Part shown: one piece after another, positions 8,693 through 17,997 of the stretch
Layout of the letters: each line of letters opens with the position of its first letter
How positions within the stretch are numbered: the stretch's first letter is position 1
Origin: Filimonas zeae
GTDB lineage: Bacteria; Bacteroidota; Bacteroidia; Chitinophagales; Chitinophagaceae
DNA length: 64,000 bases
Direction: 5' to 3'
NCBI RefSeq assembly: GCF_014641615.1
Contig: NZ_BMIB01000002.1
Span: forward strand, 1,240,001 to 1,304,000
Translations under genes and position numbers: made by a program
The notes under the pieces: generated by a model
Database searches by the model: none
What the model was told of the DNA's origin: nothing
What the model saw: the letters and a program-made list of their open reading frames with translations, nothing else

Positions 8693-11401
8693 TTAACGGC
8701 CACTGGCCTGCACTGCTGTCCGTAATTCTGTATTGAAAGCCGCTTCTTCCAGCAACTGTTCCAGAGAAAGATGCATGCGGTAACGCCAGTAATGTTTGGG
8801 ATCGGCCGGAATATTAATCCTTTCATCATGCGGGTTATCTCTCCTCAGCCGTGCGTCCATACCCAGTAAATCCTGCAATTGAAAAACGCTCCACATTGCA
8901 GGTGAGTACAGGTGCTGCATAATAATATCTCTGTTTACCCATGGTTCGCAGAAATAAGGTGCATTGCCCCAATGGTTTAGCTGCTGGTTAAAAAACCGCT
9001 GCGTTTTCTCCCTGTCTTCCTCCCACCAGCCCCGGATGGTACTCATATCGTGGGTAGATGGGGTAACCACACTCAGGTAAGGTGCATGGGCCGGGTTAAA
9101 GAATTCAGTGGTTGGGTCTTTAGGCATACGCTGAATTTCCAGACTCAACAGCCCCAGTTGCTTCATTACATCCGGCACACAGGCAGGTACCATACCCAAA
9201 TCTTCCCCGCAGATAAGCATATTGGTTACGCGCTTTAACGCAGGAAGCTTTTGCATCGCTTCGCCTTTCCAGAATTCGTCCTGGCGGCGGTAGAAGTAGT
9301 CTACATAAAGCTGGTGCAGTTGGTATTGTGTATGTGCGTCCAGATGGCGGTATGTACTGGTCTCGTCCATTCCAAAACGGAAATGATATTCCTGTCCTTC
9401 ACTGTCCTGCACCTCAAACAATAATACGTTCGAAATAAGATCGAAAAGTCCCTGGCGTATACGCGCATTTGCAGCCGTTTCTTCTTTAGCCGCAAACCAG
9501 GCTTCAACCTGTCGCTGGGTAGCAAACTCCGCTTTCAGCGCATACTCATACGGACCATTATTTTTCAGAAACTCCCTCTTCACCAGTTCCTTGTCGTTAC
9601 CAAATGTATCCTGCAAAATCTGGTCGTTGATGTAAGGCTGGGTATAACGGAAATGATCAAACCAGATATTCCGCTCATAAAACTCGCGTACATGCACAGG
9701 AATGGCTGGTACAAAATACCCCATAATACCTTCTACCGCATGCAATGGAATGCTCCAGATGCGGAAAAACCCCAGAATATGATCAATACGAAAAGCGTCA
9801 AAATAATAACTCATTTGCTCCAGCCGCTGCTTCCACCACGCAAACCCATCCAGCTGCATACGTTGCCAGTTGTAGGTAGGAAAGCCCCAGTTCTGCCCCT
9901 TTACCGCAAAGTCATCCGGCGGTGCACCCGCCTGCGATTGCATAAAGTACAGGTCTGGTTGCTGCCAGGCATCCACACTATTGCGGTAAATGCCAATGGC
10001 TATATCTCCTTTTATAATAACACCCTTGCTATGGGCATATTGTGTTGCCTGCTTCAGTTGCAGATGCAGATGGTATTGTATAAAATAATACAGCCCTATA
10101 CTTTCGTAAGCGGCTCCTTTGGTGTTGGCCGCCAGTGCTGCTATTTCCTTTTCGTTGTATACACGGTACTCCGGCCACTGATTATAATCTGCCGTTTCAT
10201 ACTTATCCCGTAAATAACAGAATACCGCGTAAGGCACCAGCCAGTGGCTGTTCTGCTCAAAAAAGCTGTTGAACTCTGCTTCGGCAAAAGTTTGCTTACT
10301 CTGTCGCAGATACAGCTGTTGTAACAAACTGCGCTTTAAACGTATTACAGCGTCATAATCTACCGCATCCAGTGCATTCAGCCTTTCTGCTTCTTTAGCC
10401 GCGGCGGTAACTATTTTCCGGTTTTCGGGCAGAGCTACCTGCGCAACGTCTATATAAGCGGGATGCAGGGCAAATGCCGAAATAGCCGCATATGGGTATG
10501 AATCCGATTTTGAGTAGTTAGCCGTAGTATCGTTTACCGGTAACAGCTGCACCAGCTTTAAGCCGGTAGCTACTGCCCAGTCTACCAAAGCATGAATATC
10601 GGTAAACCCACCAATGCCCATACTGTTTTTGGTTTTAAGGCTAAAAACAGGAATGGCTACACCTGCACCTTTCCAGGTATTATCTGCCAGGTGAGTAAAC
10701 CCATCATTAATATAAATTTTGCGGTTGGCAGCAGGAGTATCATATAATATCCGGTTTACACCTTCTTCAAAACCGGCAAACCGCTTACCCGAATGATCGT
10801 ACACACCATATTTATAAGCAAGGGGAAAATCTTCTTTATTCAGATTCAGAGAAATCTGCCAGGCATCTTCTCCCTGTTCCTTATACAAAAGCAGCGGTTT
10901 TTCTGTACTCCAGTTACCCAGTGCCTGGCCACTACCTGCAATACACAATACCTGCCCCTTTTGCAGTAATGGGCTTTTTACCTTAAAAGTATGGGTAGCA
11001 CCTTCCACTACTACCGGTGCCGCAGTGGTATAATTATCCCGGAATAGCACCTGCTTAAAAGGTTCAGTATAAAAGGTATTGGCAAAAAAGCCCGCATGGT
11101 TCCAGGCGTCTGATATTACCAACGTATCGGTTGTACCCGCTTCAATAGTCAGTTTACGGCTGCCAGCCCAATCCTGGTCAACGGAGCCATCTGTATTTTT
11201 AAGTACATACTGGTATGAAATATCTTTCAGGGGCAGTTGGTCTGCGGCTACTTGCAGTTCTGTTTGCCAGAAATCGCTGTTAAAGTACTGTAGTGGAACA
11301 GCTGCCTGCAATTCATTGTTTCCTAACAGTGCGTGGTTGCCGCTAATAAAAAGTGTTTGCCCGAATTGCGTGTGAAAACGCAGTTGAAAGATAACTTTCA
11401 T
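8693..11401 (-). CDS. malQ: 4-alpha-glucanotransferase (amylomaltase, GH77) with N-terminal starch-binding domains
   Basis: Glucan-rearranging enzyme of 902 aa. Two CBM20-like starch-binding domains occupy about the first 250 residues (FISGNHALLGNN, and GQALGNW in the second). The GH77 barrel follows, starting near GVAIPVFSLKTKNSMGIGGF. Catalytic elements are visible: nucleophile Asp540 in FRIDHILGFFR, acid/base Glu in CGEDLGMVP, and the downstream Asp of STHDMSTIRGWW. This is the long DPE2-like architecture known from Bacteroidota and plants. The ATG at 11401 begins directly before the first CBM20 strand; the extra 19 codons upstream fit no domain. There is no signal peptide, so it should act on maltodextrins in the cytoplasm. 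Confidence 0.95.
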   Translation of the reverse strand: MKVIFQLRFHTQFGQTLFISGNHALLGNNELQAAVPLQYFNSDFWQTELQVAADQLPLKDISYQYVLKNTDGSVDQDWAGSRKLTIEAGTTDTLVISDAWNHAGFFANTFYTEPFKQVLFRDNYTTAAPVVVEGATHTFKVKSPLLQKGQVLCIAGSGQALGNWSTEKPLLLYKEQGEDAWQISLNLNKEDFPLAYKYGVYDHSGKRFAGFEEGVNRILYDTPAANRKIYINDGFTHLADNTWKGAGVAIPVFSLKTKNSMGIGGFTDIHALVDWAVATGLKLVQLLPVNDTTANYSKSDSYPYAAISAFALHPAYIDVAQVALPENRKIVTAAAKEAERLNALDAVDYDAVIRLKRSLLQQLYLRQSKQTFAEAEFNSFFEQNSHWLVPYAVFCYLRDKYETADYNQWPEYRVYNEKEIAALAANTKGAAYESIGLYYFIQYHLHLQLKQATQYAHSKGVIIKGDIAIGIYRNSVDAWQQPDLYFMQSQAGAPPDDFAVKGQNWGFPTYNWQRMQLDGFAWWKQRLEQMSYYFDAFRIDHILGFFRIWSIPLHAVEGIMGYFVPAIPVHVREFYERNIWFDHFRYTQPYINDQILQDTFGNDKELVKREFLKNNGPYEYALKAEFATQRQVEAWFAAKEETAANARIRQGLFDLISNVLLFEVQDSEGQEYHFRFGMDETSTYRHLDAHTQYQLHQLYVDYFYRRQDEFWKGEAMQKLPALKRVTNMLICGEDLGMVPACVPDVMKQLGLLSLEIQRMPKDPTTEFFNPAHAPYLSVVTPSTHDMSTIRGWWEEDREKTQRFFNQQLNHWGNAPYFCEPWVNRDIIMQHLYSPAMWSVFQLQDLLGMDARLRRDNPHDERINIPADPKHYWRYRMHLSLEQLLEEAAFNTELRTAVQASGR

Positions 11402-11502
11402 TAATACGTAGTTTACCAGATACTGAAAAAAAGCATGCCGGATACGGTATGGCAGCAATAGAAAATAAAAGTATACATTGTGTAATTGTTACACAAATAT
11501 TT

Positions 11503-11895
11503 TTACTCTATGCTTTCCAGCACATCTTTGGTAAGTGGTTTGGAAACAAAACGTTTTACTACGCCGTAAGAAGCAGCCCGGGCATAATCTTCCGGGTCTA
11601 CCGTAGAAGAAAGTACATAAACAGAAGGTTGCTTATTGAAAAGGGGTTCTATTTTATGAAACTGCTCTAAAAATTCCCACCCATTCATCACCGGCATATT
11701 TATATCCAGAAAAATAATATCCGGCATATTGTGCTCGTCCTTTTTAGCCTGTTCCTGCAGGTAATCCATCGCCTCCTGACCATTGGTTACAGATTTCAAT
11801 TGCGCTGCAAACCCGGTCATACGGATGATTCTCTCACATACCATAATGGTAATAGGATCATCTTCAATTAACAGAATCGACTTAAAACGAGACAT
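11503..11895 (-). CDS. Single-domain response regulator (CheY-like receiver)
   Basis: Stand-alone receiver of 130 aa with acidic pocket Glu-Asp-Asp (LLIEDDP, residues 10-12), phospho-acceptor Asp in FLDINMPVMNGWEF (near 65), switch Ser in LSSTV and KP in FVSKPL. There is no output domain. It belongs to the Bacteroidota family of single-receiver proteins that often relay phosphate between kinases. No kinase adjoins it directly; the nearest are the hybrid kinases 4 kb and more downstream on the same strand, so a partnership is only a guess. Confidence 0.93.
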   Translation of the reverse strand: MSRFKSILLIEDDPITIMVCERIIRMTGFAAQLKSVTNGQEAMDYLQEQAKKDEHNMPDIIFLDINMPVMNGWEFLEQFHKIEPLFNKQPSVYVLSSTVDPEDYARAASYGVVKRFVSKPLTKDVLESIE

Positions 11896-11967
11896 TCATC
11901 AGTATTTTACGAGATCTAATTAAAACTTTGCGCCTTTTTGCAGAAGTTCAAATATATATGATTTTAG

Positions 11968-14070
11968 CTAAGATGTTGGTTTTTCTTCCACCACTATCAG
12001 ATCGCTCAACTCAACATTCATCGGCACTACACCAATTTGTACAATGGCTCTGCGGCCTCTTATCTCCTTCACCTCACCTACCTGAAAGTTCTTTTTCAGC
12101 TTTACCCTTGCACCTACCGTAATATCTACGTTAACTTCCTTGTATCTGGATTCCAGCTTTTTCACCGCTTTGGTGTTAACCAGTTGTTCTTTCTTTTTAA
12201 ACAACAGGTTTTGCACCTGCTTCATTACCTCAGCCTTATCATCTGCCTTACGCCACTCAAGTACAATTTGTTTCAGCTTTCGTTCTGTATCTTTTAAATA
12301 ATTAATACGGTCTTCTGTAATTACATTCTGGTGTTTCAGTAATTCCACCTGCTGGCGATGTTTTTCTTTATCCAGCACCTGCTCCATTTCCTTCTTCAGC
12401 TTTTCGTTATCACGTATTAAACGGTGTAACTCCTTTTTCTCTTTGTCCAGCTGCTGTAAGTCCTGCTCGGTACGGTTTAATAAGCGGTCCAGCCTAAAAT
12501 GGTCTTCATCTACCAGTTTCCGCGCACGGTTAATCAGTTGTGCCGGTAAGCCTATACGTTCAGCAATAGCAAACGTATACGAACTGCCGGGTTTACCTAC
12601 CATTAGTTTATACAACGGTTGCAGGCGCACTTCATCAAACGCCATAGCACCATTTATAATACCATTGGTACGGTTGGCCATAACCTTCAGGTTAAGATAA
12701 TGGGTGGTTACAATGCCGTAAGAATGTTTGCGGGCCAGTTCTTCCAGAATCACTTCCGCAAAAGCACCACCCAGGTTGGGATCACTGCCACTGCCCAGCT
12801 CATCTATAAAAAACATGGTTTTACCGTTCGCCGTTTCTATAAACTGCTTCATATGCAGCAGGTGCGATGAATAGGTACTCAGTTCAAACTCTATGCTTTG
12901 GGTATCGCCAATGTGTATAAACAACTGCCTGAAAATGCCCATCTGGCTGGTAGGGTGCACCGGTACCAGCAATCCACTCTGTAGCAGCAGCTGGTTCAGC
13001 CCCACTGTTTTCATGGTAACCGTTTTACCACCGGCGTTAGGGCCACTTATAATAAGTATACGATCCTTTTCATCCAGTGTAAGGTTTACCGGTATAGTGG
13101 TTTTGCCCGAACGCTGGTTATATATATATAGTAACGGATGGTACGCATCTTTCAGTTCTATATGCGCTTTATCCGCCACATTGGGCAGGTTACCATTCAT
13201 ATCAATAGCCAGGCGGGCCTTGGCACGGATAAAATCGTACTCACCGGAAATATCGTGGTATACAAACAATAAAGAACTGTATACAGAAACACGGGCAGTA
13301 AGCTCGCGCAAAATGCGCATCACCTCTTTACGCTCATCGCTTTCCAGGCTAAACACTTCGTTGTTAAGGCCAATAGTTTCCTCCGGTTCAATAAACGCTG
13401 TTTTACGGCTGTCGCTCTCCCCATGCAGAATGCCTTTTACCATTCTTTTATGTTCAGAAAACACAGCTACCACCCGGCGACCGTTACTGAAGCTTTCATC
13501 AATATCTGCCGTGTAGCCCGATTTGGATAACTTAGACAACACTTTGTCAAACATGCGCCGCAACTCATTCCGCTTGCGGTAAAGGCTCATCCGTATTTTA
13601 GCCAGCTCGGGGCTTGCGTTGTCTTTTACATTTCCCTGCTCATCCAGTATTTCGTCAATCATTTCCATGATTGCCTTTTCATAATAACTTTCGGCTATTA
13701 CCAGGGTAAGGGCAGGGTATGCAGTGCGGCGCTCGTTATCAAACCAGCGAAACACTTTTTCCATACTTTCCACCAGTTTGCGTATCAGCATCCACTGCTC
13801 GCCGGTAAGCGTACTGCCGGGTATGCTCAGCAGTTTAATATCGCGGTGAATGTTCAGTACATAATCGTTAGGAAAATATTGCGCCGTCTGATGTATCAGT
13901 TTATATTCGTGCGTTTGCTGTAACTCTGTTAAAATGTATTCCTTTTTGGTATGTATGCGTAAATTTGACGCCTTGGTTTTGGCGTATTCCGTTTTACAGT
14001 ATTCGGTTAGCAAGAACTTTACTTTATCAAATTCCAGTTGAACTGCCGCTGATTCGGGATATAGTTTCAT
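11968..14070 (-). CDS. mutS2: MutS2-family ATPase without Smr domain
   Basis: MutS-like ABC-type ATPase of 700 aa, related to MutS2, which acts on branched DNA and on stalled or collided ribosomes. The lever and clamp region (residues 1-300) is followed by the ATPase domain with Walker A GPNAGGKT at 343-350, Walker B FFIDELGSGSDP (around 420) and the TTHY switch. A long Lys/Glu coiled coil spans about 515-640. After it comes only a short SH3-like KOW segment (VGARVKLKKNFQVGEVKEIRG), and the C-terminal Smr nuclease domain of canonical MutS2 (about 780 aa) is absent. GAGGAG lies 4 nt before the ATG at 14070, one of the few Shine-Dalgarno-like sites in the window. Confidence 0.9.
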   Translation of the reverse strand: MKLYPESAAVQLEFDKVKFLLTEYCKTEYAKTKASNLRIHTKKEYILTELQQTHEYKLIHQTAQYFPNDYVLNIHRDIKLLSIPGSTLTGEQWMLIRKLVESMEKVFRWFDNERRTAYPALTLVIAESYYEKAIMEMIDEILDEQGNVKDNASPELAKIRMSLYRKRNELRRMFDKVLSKLSKSGYTADIDESFSNGRRVVAVFSEHKRMVKGILHGESDSRKTAFIEPEETIGLNNEVFSLESDERKEVMRILRELTARVSVYSSLLFVYHDISGEYDFIRAKARLAIDMNGNLPNVADKAHIELKDAYHPLLYIYNQRSGKTTIPVNLTLDEKDRILIISGPNAGGKTVTMKTVGLNQLLLQSGLLVPVHPTSQMGIFRQLFIHIGDTQSIEFELSTYSSHLLHMKQFIETANGKTMFFIDELGSGSDPNLGGAFAEVILEELARKHSYGIVTTHYLNLKVMANRTNGIINGAMAFDEVRLQPLYKLMVGKPGSSYTFAIAERIGLPAQLINRARKLVDEDHFRLDRLLNRTEQDLQQLDKEKKELHRLIRDNEKLKKEMEQVLDKEKHRQQVELLKHQNVITEDRINYLKDTERKLKQIVLEWRKADDKAEVMKQVQNLLFKKKEQLVNTKAVKKLESRYKEVNVDITVGARVKLKKNFQVGEVKEIRGRRAIVQIGVVPMNVELSDLIVVEEKPTS

Positions 14071-14096
14071 TGAACTCCTCGTAAAAATTTATCCGG

Positions 14097-14104
14097 CAAA
14101 GGTA
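14097..14104 (-). promoter_or_regulatory. -7 promoter box of the mutS2-like gene
   Basis: TACCTTTG matches TAnnTTTG and lies 26 nt upstream of the ATG. The short leader contains GAGGAG (complement of 14075-14080), which makes this a leadered, Shine-Dalgarno-type start unlike several others in the window. Confidence 0.5.
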
Positions 14105-14218
14105 TTGAGATATTCTGGCTATTGTGAATAAGTTCTCCTGCCCTTACGGTAAATACCCTTAAATTAGCGATTTGTTAATTAACTTGTTTACTCAAATATT
14201 AGTTAGGTACTTGCATTC

Positions 14219-14893
14219 ATGAAGGCAAAAGCACAATTTCAGCTATCGTGGGTACCGGGTACAATGCTTAGCTTTTTGTTCCTGGTTTCCTGTGCAGAAA
14301 ACAAAAGTCAGAAAAAAAGCGTGGTGGAAGACAGATTCATTGCAGCTACAACCAATGATACCGCCATTTTTGGAACGGGCTGCTTCTGGTGTACAGAAGC
14401 TATTTTTCAACGGTTAGATGGGGTATTGAAAGTAGTAAGCGGTTACAGCGGCGGCTCAGTAAACAATCCCACCTACGAACAGGTAAGTACAGGTACCACC
14501 GGCCATGCAGAAAGTTGCCGGGTTATATACGATACCTCCAAAATTAATTACGACGAATTATTATCTGTTTTCTGGCAAACGCACGATCCTACCACACTTA
14601 ACAGGCAAGGGAACGATGTAGGAACACAATACAGAAGTGTAGTTTTTTATAAAAATGCGGAACAGAAAGAAAAAGCCGCTTATTATAAAGACAAGCTGAA
14701 CAAAAGCGGTGCTTATAATGCTCCTATAGTTACGGCTATTGAACCTTATAAAAACTTTTTCAGTGCGGAAGATTATCACCAGAATTTTTACAATAACAAT
14801 GGCGAGCAGATGTATTGCCGTTATGTGATAATGCCCAAGCTACAGGAATTTGAAAAAGTGTTTAAAGACAAACTGAAGCACAATAAGAAATAA
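14219..14893 (+). CDS. msrA: Peptide-methionine (S)-S-oxide reductase MsrA, lipoprotein form
   Basis: Reduces methionine-S-sulfoxide in proteins. It is 224 aa with an N-terminal signal and lipobox (LFLVSC, Cys near residue 25), so it is predicted to be exported and lipid-anchored rather than cytoplasmic. The catalytic GCFWC motif is at about 54-58, followed by the SGYSGG and YEQVSTGTTGHAE motifs and a typical QYRSVVFY segment. Further cysteines that could act in resolution or reduction include the one in MYCRYV near the C-terminus. No msrB domain is fused. It stands alone on the plus strand between minus-strand genes. An envelope repair role under oxidative stress is inferred. Confidence 0.95.
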   Translation: MKAKAQFQLSWVPGTMLSFLFLVSCAENKSQKKSVVEDRFIAATTNDTAIFGTGCFWCTEAIFQRLDGVLKVVSGYSGGSVNNPTYEQVSTGTTGHAESCRVIYDTSKINYDELLSVFWQTHDPTTLNRQGNDVGTQYRSVVFYKNAEQKEKAAYYKDKLNKSGAYNAPIVTAIEPYKNFFSAEDYHQNFYNNNGEQMYCRYVIMPKLQEFEKVFKDKLKHNKK

Positions 14894-14913
14894 AAAAAGC
14901 GGGAGGCAGAGGA

Positions 14914-15480
14914 TTATTCCTCTTCGCCTCCGCCCGTATCTTCTCCATCGTCTACCATATCGTCAGAACCGTTGCTGTCGCCTTCTTCTCCAAAACCTTC
15001 TGATCCTTTGGTAAGATCATACTTCTCTTCAATTTCAACAAACTTGGCACCCAGCAGGCTTCTTGTACCGTATTGCTGCGGCCCTATACCTTCGGCTCTT
15101 GATGTGGAAGGATAAGTTATTTTAGAACTCTCTTCTTTGGTAACATTAATCAACTCTACCTGAAATACCCAGTTTTTGGCAAAGTCGTATATATACACAA
15201 ACTTCTGGTTAGGATCGCGTATTTCACTGCCAATAGTGGTTTCAGCCATAATTAACGGGTCTGCACGGTAAGCCTTGTCGTACTTTTCCACGCTTATCTC
15301 ACGGCCCCGCTCCCAATGGTCATTACTTCTGTAAAAAGTAGCCTGATGTTTACTGTCAAACTCGTAAGATTTCAGTATCGCCAGGTGCAAATCAAAAAAG
15401 GTTTGCGTGTGCTTAATGACAATATCCCGGTATATGGCATCGTCTTCTTCGAAATACGCCCTGAACTTTAATACAGCCAT
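14914..15480 (-). CDS. Plasmid pRiA4b ORF-3-like protein (IS1096 TnpR-like family)
   Basis: Protein of 188 aa resembling the pRiA4b ORF-3 family. Typical features are the opening KFRAYFEEDDAIYRDI, then FDLHLAILKSYEFDS, FYRSNDHWERG, and the YIYDFAKNWVFQVEL strand, where the family has a conserved YxYDFGDxW. Members are widespread in Bacteroidota chromosomes without any transposon context, and the function is unknown. The last 30 residues are almost entirely Asp, Glu, Gly and Ser, a disordered acidic tail. It is convergent with msrA, only 20 bp apart. I see no mobile-element ends around it, so the transposon-derived family name should not be read as mobility. Confidence 0.8.
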   Translation of the reverse strand: MAVLKFRAYFEEDDAIYRDIVIKHTQTFFDLHLAILKSYEFDSKHQATFYRSNDHWERGREISVEKYDKAYRADPLIMAETTIGSEIRDPNQKFVYIYDFAKNWVFQVELINVTKEESSKITYPSTSRAEGIGPQQYGTRSLLGAKFVEIEEKYDLTKGSEGFGEEGDSNGSDDMVDDGEDTGGGEEE

Positions 15481-15543
15481 TAGTTAAGTTTCTATGCTAG
15501 TTTATGAAGATATAAAACACTAAAATAAAGGAAACTTTTGAAT

Positions 15544-16965
15544 TTAGCCGGTAACCGGTACAAGGTTAAGCGCTGCCCCTTTTTGTAGCATAAATTCCCT
15601 TGCGGCTTCAAATGTGTTAGGTATAACGCCATCCAGTATTGCTTCACGTATAGCATCTTTAATAATACCTACATTTCTTCCCGGTGCCAGCCCAAAAGTT
15701 TCCATAATCATCTCTCCTGTTACAGGTGGTTGCCAGTTACGTATACGGTCACTTTCTTCCACCTGCTCCAGCCGTTGTTTTACCAGCTCAAAGTTTTGCA
15801 GGTATCGTTTTACTTTTACCTTGTTCTTGCTGGTAATATCTGCACTACACAACAACATTAATGCCTCAATATCCTCACCCGCATCAAACAACAAACGGCG
15901 TATAGCGCTGTCTGTAATATTTTCTTTGGTAAGGCTTATCGGGCGCAAGTGCAGTTCAACCAGCTTTTGCACAAACTTCATTTTCTCATTCTGGGGCAGC
16001 TTTAAACGGCCGAATATTTTGGGCACCATACGTGCGCCCACTACTTCATGGCCATGAAAAGTCCACCCATGCCCTTCCTCAAACCGCTTGGTAGCAGGTT
16101 TGCCAATATCATGCAATAATGCTGCCCAACGCAGCCACAAGTCGTCGGTATGTGGTATTATATTATCCAGCACCTGCAAGGTGTGGTGAAAATTATCCTT
16201 ATGCCCTTTACCATCAATATATTCCGCTCCATGCAATTCTGTCATTTGCGGAAATATAATTTTCAGCAGGCCACTTTTATCCAGCAGGTTCCAGCCCATT
16301 GAGGGCTGTTTGCTCATCATAATCTTATTCAGCTCATCCGTTATACGCTCCTGCGATATAATTTTAATACGCTGGGCCATACGTTGTATGGAGGCAAAAG
16401 TAGCAGGTGCTATATTAAAGCCCAATTGGCTGGCAAACCGAATAGCACGCATCATCCGCAACGGATCATCGCTAAAAGTACGGTCCGGCTCCAGTGGTGT
16501 TTGAATTACCTGGCTTTCAATATCCTGTACACCGTTAAACGGATCAACCAATGCACCATAATCCGCCTCGTTTAAACTGATAGCCAGTGCATTAATGGTA
16601 AAATCGCGCCGGTTCTGGTCATCTTCCAGGGTACCCGGCTCAACATCCGGTTTGCGGCTATCGCTCCGGTAACTTTCCTTCCGGGCGCCTACAAACTCTA
16701 TCTCAAAATCGTCCAGCTTTATCTGGGCGGTGCCAAAGTTTTTAAAAAACGCCACATGGGGCCGGGGTGTAAAACGGTCTGCCACGGCATGTGCCAGGGC
16801 AATACCATCTCCCATACAAACGATATCTGCATCTTTGGTAGGCCTGCCAATTATTTTATCACGCACAAAACCGCCTATCAGATACGCTGGTACCTGTAGT
16901 GTTTTGGCCGCAGCAGCAATATGGGCAAAAACTGCTGCTTCCCTTTCTGAACATTGTATTTGCAT
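15544..16965 (-). CDS. cca: CCA tRNA nucleotidyltransferase / poly(A)-polymerase-like with HD domain
   Basis: Adds or repairs the 3' CCA of tRNAs. It is 473 aa, class II. The nucleotidyltransferase head has [13 protein letters not shown] (about residues 27-39) and the DAD metal motif in KDADIVCM. The [10 protein letters not shown] motif (about 118-127) and [13 protein letters not shown] follow. The C-terminal HD-type domain has [17 protein letters not shown] and FHGHEVVGA, which suggests an additional phosphohydrolase activity as in many bacterial CCA enzymes. The ATG at 16965 is supported by an exact TATTTTTG box 5 nt upstream. Confidence 0.95.
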   Translation of the reverse strand: MQIQCSEREAAVFAHIAAAAKTLQVPAYLIGGFVRDKIIGRPTKDADIVCMGDGIALAHAVADRFTPRPHVAFFKNFGTAQIKLDDFEIEFVGARKESYRSDSRKPDVEPGTLEDDQNRRDFTINALAISLNEADYGALVDPFNGVQDIESQVIQTPLEPDRTFSDDPLRMMRAIRFASQLGFNIAPATFASIQRMAQRIKIISQERITDELNKIMMSKQPSMGWNLLDKSGLLKIIFPQMTELHGAEYIDGKGHKDNFHHTLQVLDNIIPHTDDLWLRWAALLHDIGKPATKRFEEGHGWTFHGHEVVGARMVPKIFGRLKLPQNEKMKFVQKLVELHLRPISLTKENITDSAIRRLLFDAGEDIEALMLLCSADITSKNKVKVKRYLQNFELVKQRLEQVEESDRIRNWQPPVTGEMIMETFGLAPGRNVGIIKDAIREAILDGVIPNTFEAAREFMLQKGAALNLVPVTG

Positions 16966-16970
16966 TGCGG

Positions 16971-16978
16971 CAAAAATA
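16971..16978 (-). promoter_or_regulatory. -7 promoter box immediately before cca
   Basis: TATTTTTG on the minus strand is an exact TAnnTTTG match. Five nucleotides (CCGCA) separate it from the ATG at 16965, so the transcript is predicted to be leaderless or nearly so. Confidence 0.6.
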
Positions 16979-17031
16979 ACAATTCGGTAAATAAGTCATT
17001 CAGCCTTGCAATGTGTACTATACTGTATTCA

Positions 17032-17265
17032 TTACTCGTATTCCAGCTCATTGCTGAAAAACTCCCAATCAAACAACAGAAAAGAAGAAAAACTACGCTT
17101 TGAACGGCCCGGTCGGGCAGATATAGTAGAGGTAGCGGTGTTTACATCAGATACTGTGGCCTGGTTAGTGGAACTGATGGTATGCTTGTCTATACCCAGC
17201 TTTAATACAAGCTTGATAAATGAATGCATTTTATCAGTGGGCACGTCTAAAATTACCTTTGTCAT
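17032..17265 (-). CDS. Small hypothetical protein (77 aa)
   Basis: I do not recognise a named domain. The protein starts MTKVILDVPTDKMHSFIKLVLKLG, an alternating hydrophobic strand plus amphipathic helix. A Thr/Ser/basic linker follows, then an aromatic-acidic tail ending FDWEFFSNELEYE. The start and tail resemble small Bacteroidota proteins of unknown function that I have seen near housekeeping genes, but I cannot name a family. The frame is preferred over the 91-codon frame on the opposite strand because its ends look like a structured protein. It is cytoplasmic with no signal peptide, and lies between cca and the TsaC gene, on their strand. Confidence 0.6.
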   Translation of the reverse strand: MTKVILDVPTDKMHSFIKLVLKLGIDKHTISSTNQATVSDVNTATSTISARPGRSKRSFSSFLLFDWEFFSNELEYE

Positions 17266-17416
17266 GGTAACGGATTTTTGAATTACACAAATGGGTATTT
17301 CAATATGGGATATCTATCGGTTAATTAAGGTACAACCCCAATCCGGCCCACGCAAGCCTTTTACATTAATATTTGAATAAAACCCCGGAAAGTTATCCAC
17401 AAATTCAGATGCCGGT

Positions 17417-17995
17417 TCAGGGGCGTATCACCTGTACTTCGCCGTTTTTCCAGCTGATGATGGCAGAGGGGGCAGCTGCGGTAGTTTCTTCCTGGCGGTA
17501 GCCTACCACATAATCAACACCTTGTATTATTTCAGCGCTTATCTCACTATAAATAGCCGGAGATGGCATACCACTGATATTGGCAGAAGTACTTACAATA
17601 GGTTTACGGAAGCGTTTAATCAGGTGGCGGCAAAAATCATCGCCACAAATACGGATGGCTACTGAGCCATTGGTGGCCAGTACATTTTCTGCCAGGCCAA
17701 TACCATGTTCGTAAATAACCGTAGTAGGTTTGGTAGCCTGTTGCAGGTAATCGAACACAGACAGGTCTGGCGCAGCGGCATATTTCAGCACTTCCCTTTC
17801 GCTGGCGGTAAGCACCACAAAGCTTTTTTGCTCCGGCCGGCGTTTCAACGCTATAATACGTTCTGCTGCGGCTGCATTGGTAGCATCGCAGCCTATACCC
17901 CACACGGTATCTGTAGGGTATAATATAATTCCGCCCGTCTGCAATACTTCCAGGCAGGCTTCCACATCCGGTAAAAAATCAGCACTGGTACTCAT
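17417..17995 (-). CDS. tsaC: L-threonylcarbamoyladenylate synthase (Sua5/YciO/YrdC family)
   Basis: Makes threonylcarbamoyl-AMP from threonine, bicarbonate and ATP for the t6A37 modification of ANN-decoding tRNAs. It is 192 aa, the single YrdC domain without the Sua5 C-terminal extension. Visible are GGIILYPTDTVWGIGCDA (residues 21-38), the KRRP motif (51-54) and PIVSTSANISG (about 140). The gene starts 2 bp after the stop of the glycosyltransferase gene, so the two are probably co-transcribed although functionally unrelated. Confidence 0.95.
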   Translation of the reverse strand: MSTSADFLPDVEACLEVLQTGGIILYPTDTVWGIGCDATNAAAAERIIALKRRPEQKSFVVLTASEREVLKYAAAPDLSVFDYLQQATKPTTVIYEHGIGLAENVLATNGSVAIRICGDDFCRHLIKRFRKPIVSTSANISGMPSPAIYSEISAEIIQGVDYVVGYRQEETTAAAPSAIISWKNGEVQVIRP

Positions 17996-17997
17996 AG

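Noticed and set aside
14914..15480. Transposon origin for the pRiA4b ORF-3 / TnpR-like gene
   Set aside because: The family name is historical. There are no inverted repeats, target duplications or transposase around it, and base composition looks like the neighbours.
17006..17281. 91-codon plus-strand frame opposite the 77-aa protein
   Set aside because: The minus-strand frame has the more protein-like start and tail and matches the orientation of the neighbouring genes.
17393..17401. Perfect DnaA-box-like 9-mer TTATCCACA near the tsaC gene
   Set aside because: It is a single copy with no further boxes, no AT-rich unwinding stretch and no dnaA/dnaN neighbours. One hit per 64 kb is close to chance expectation.
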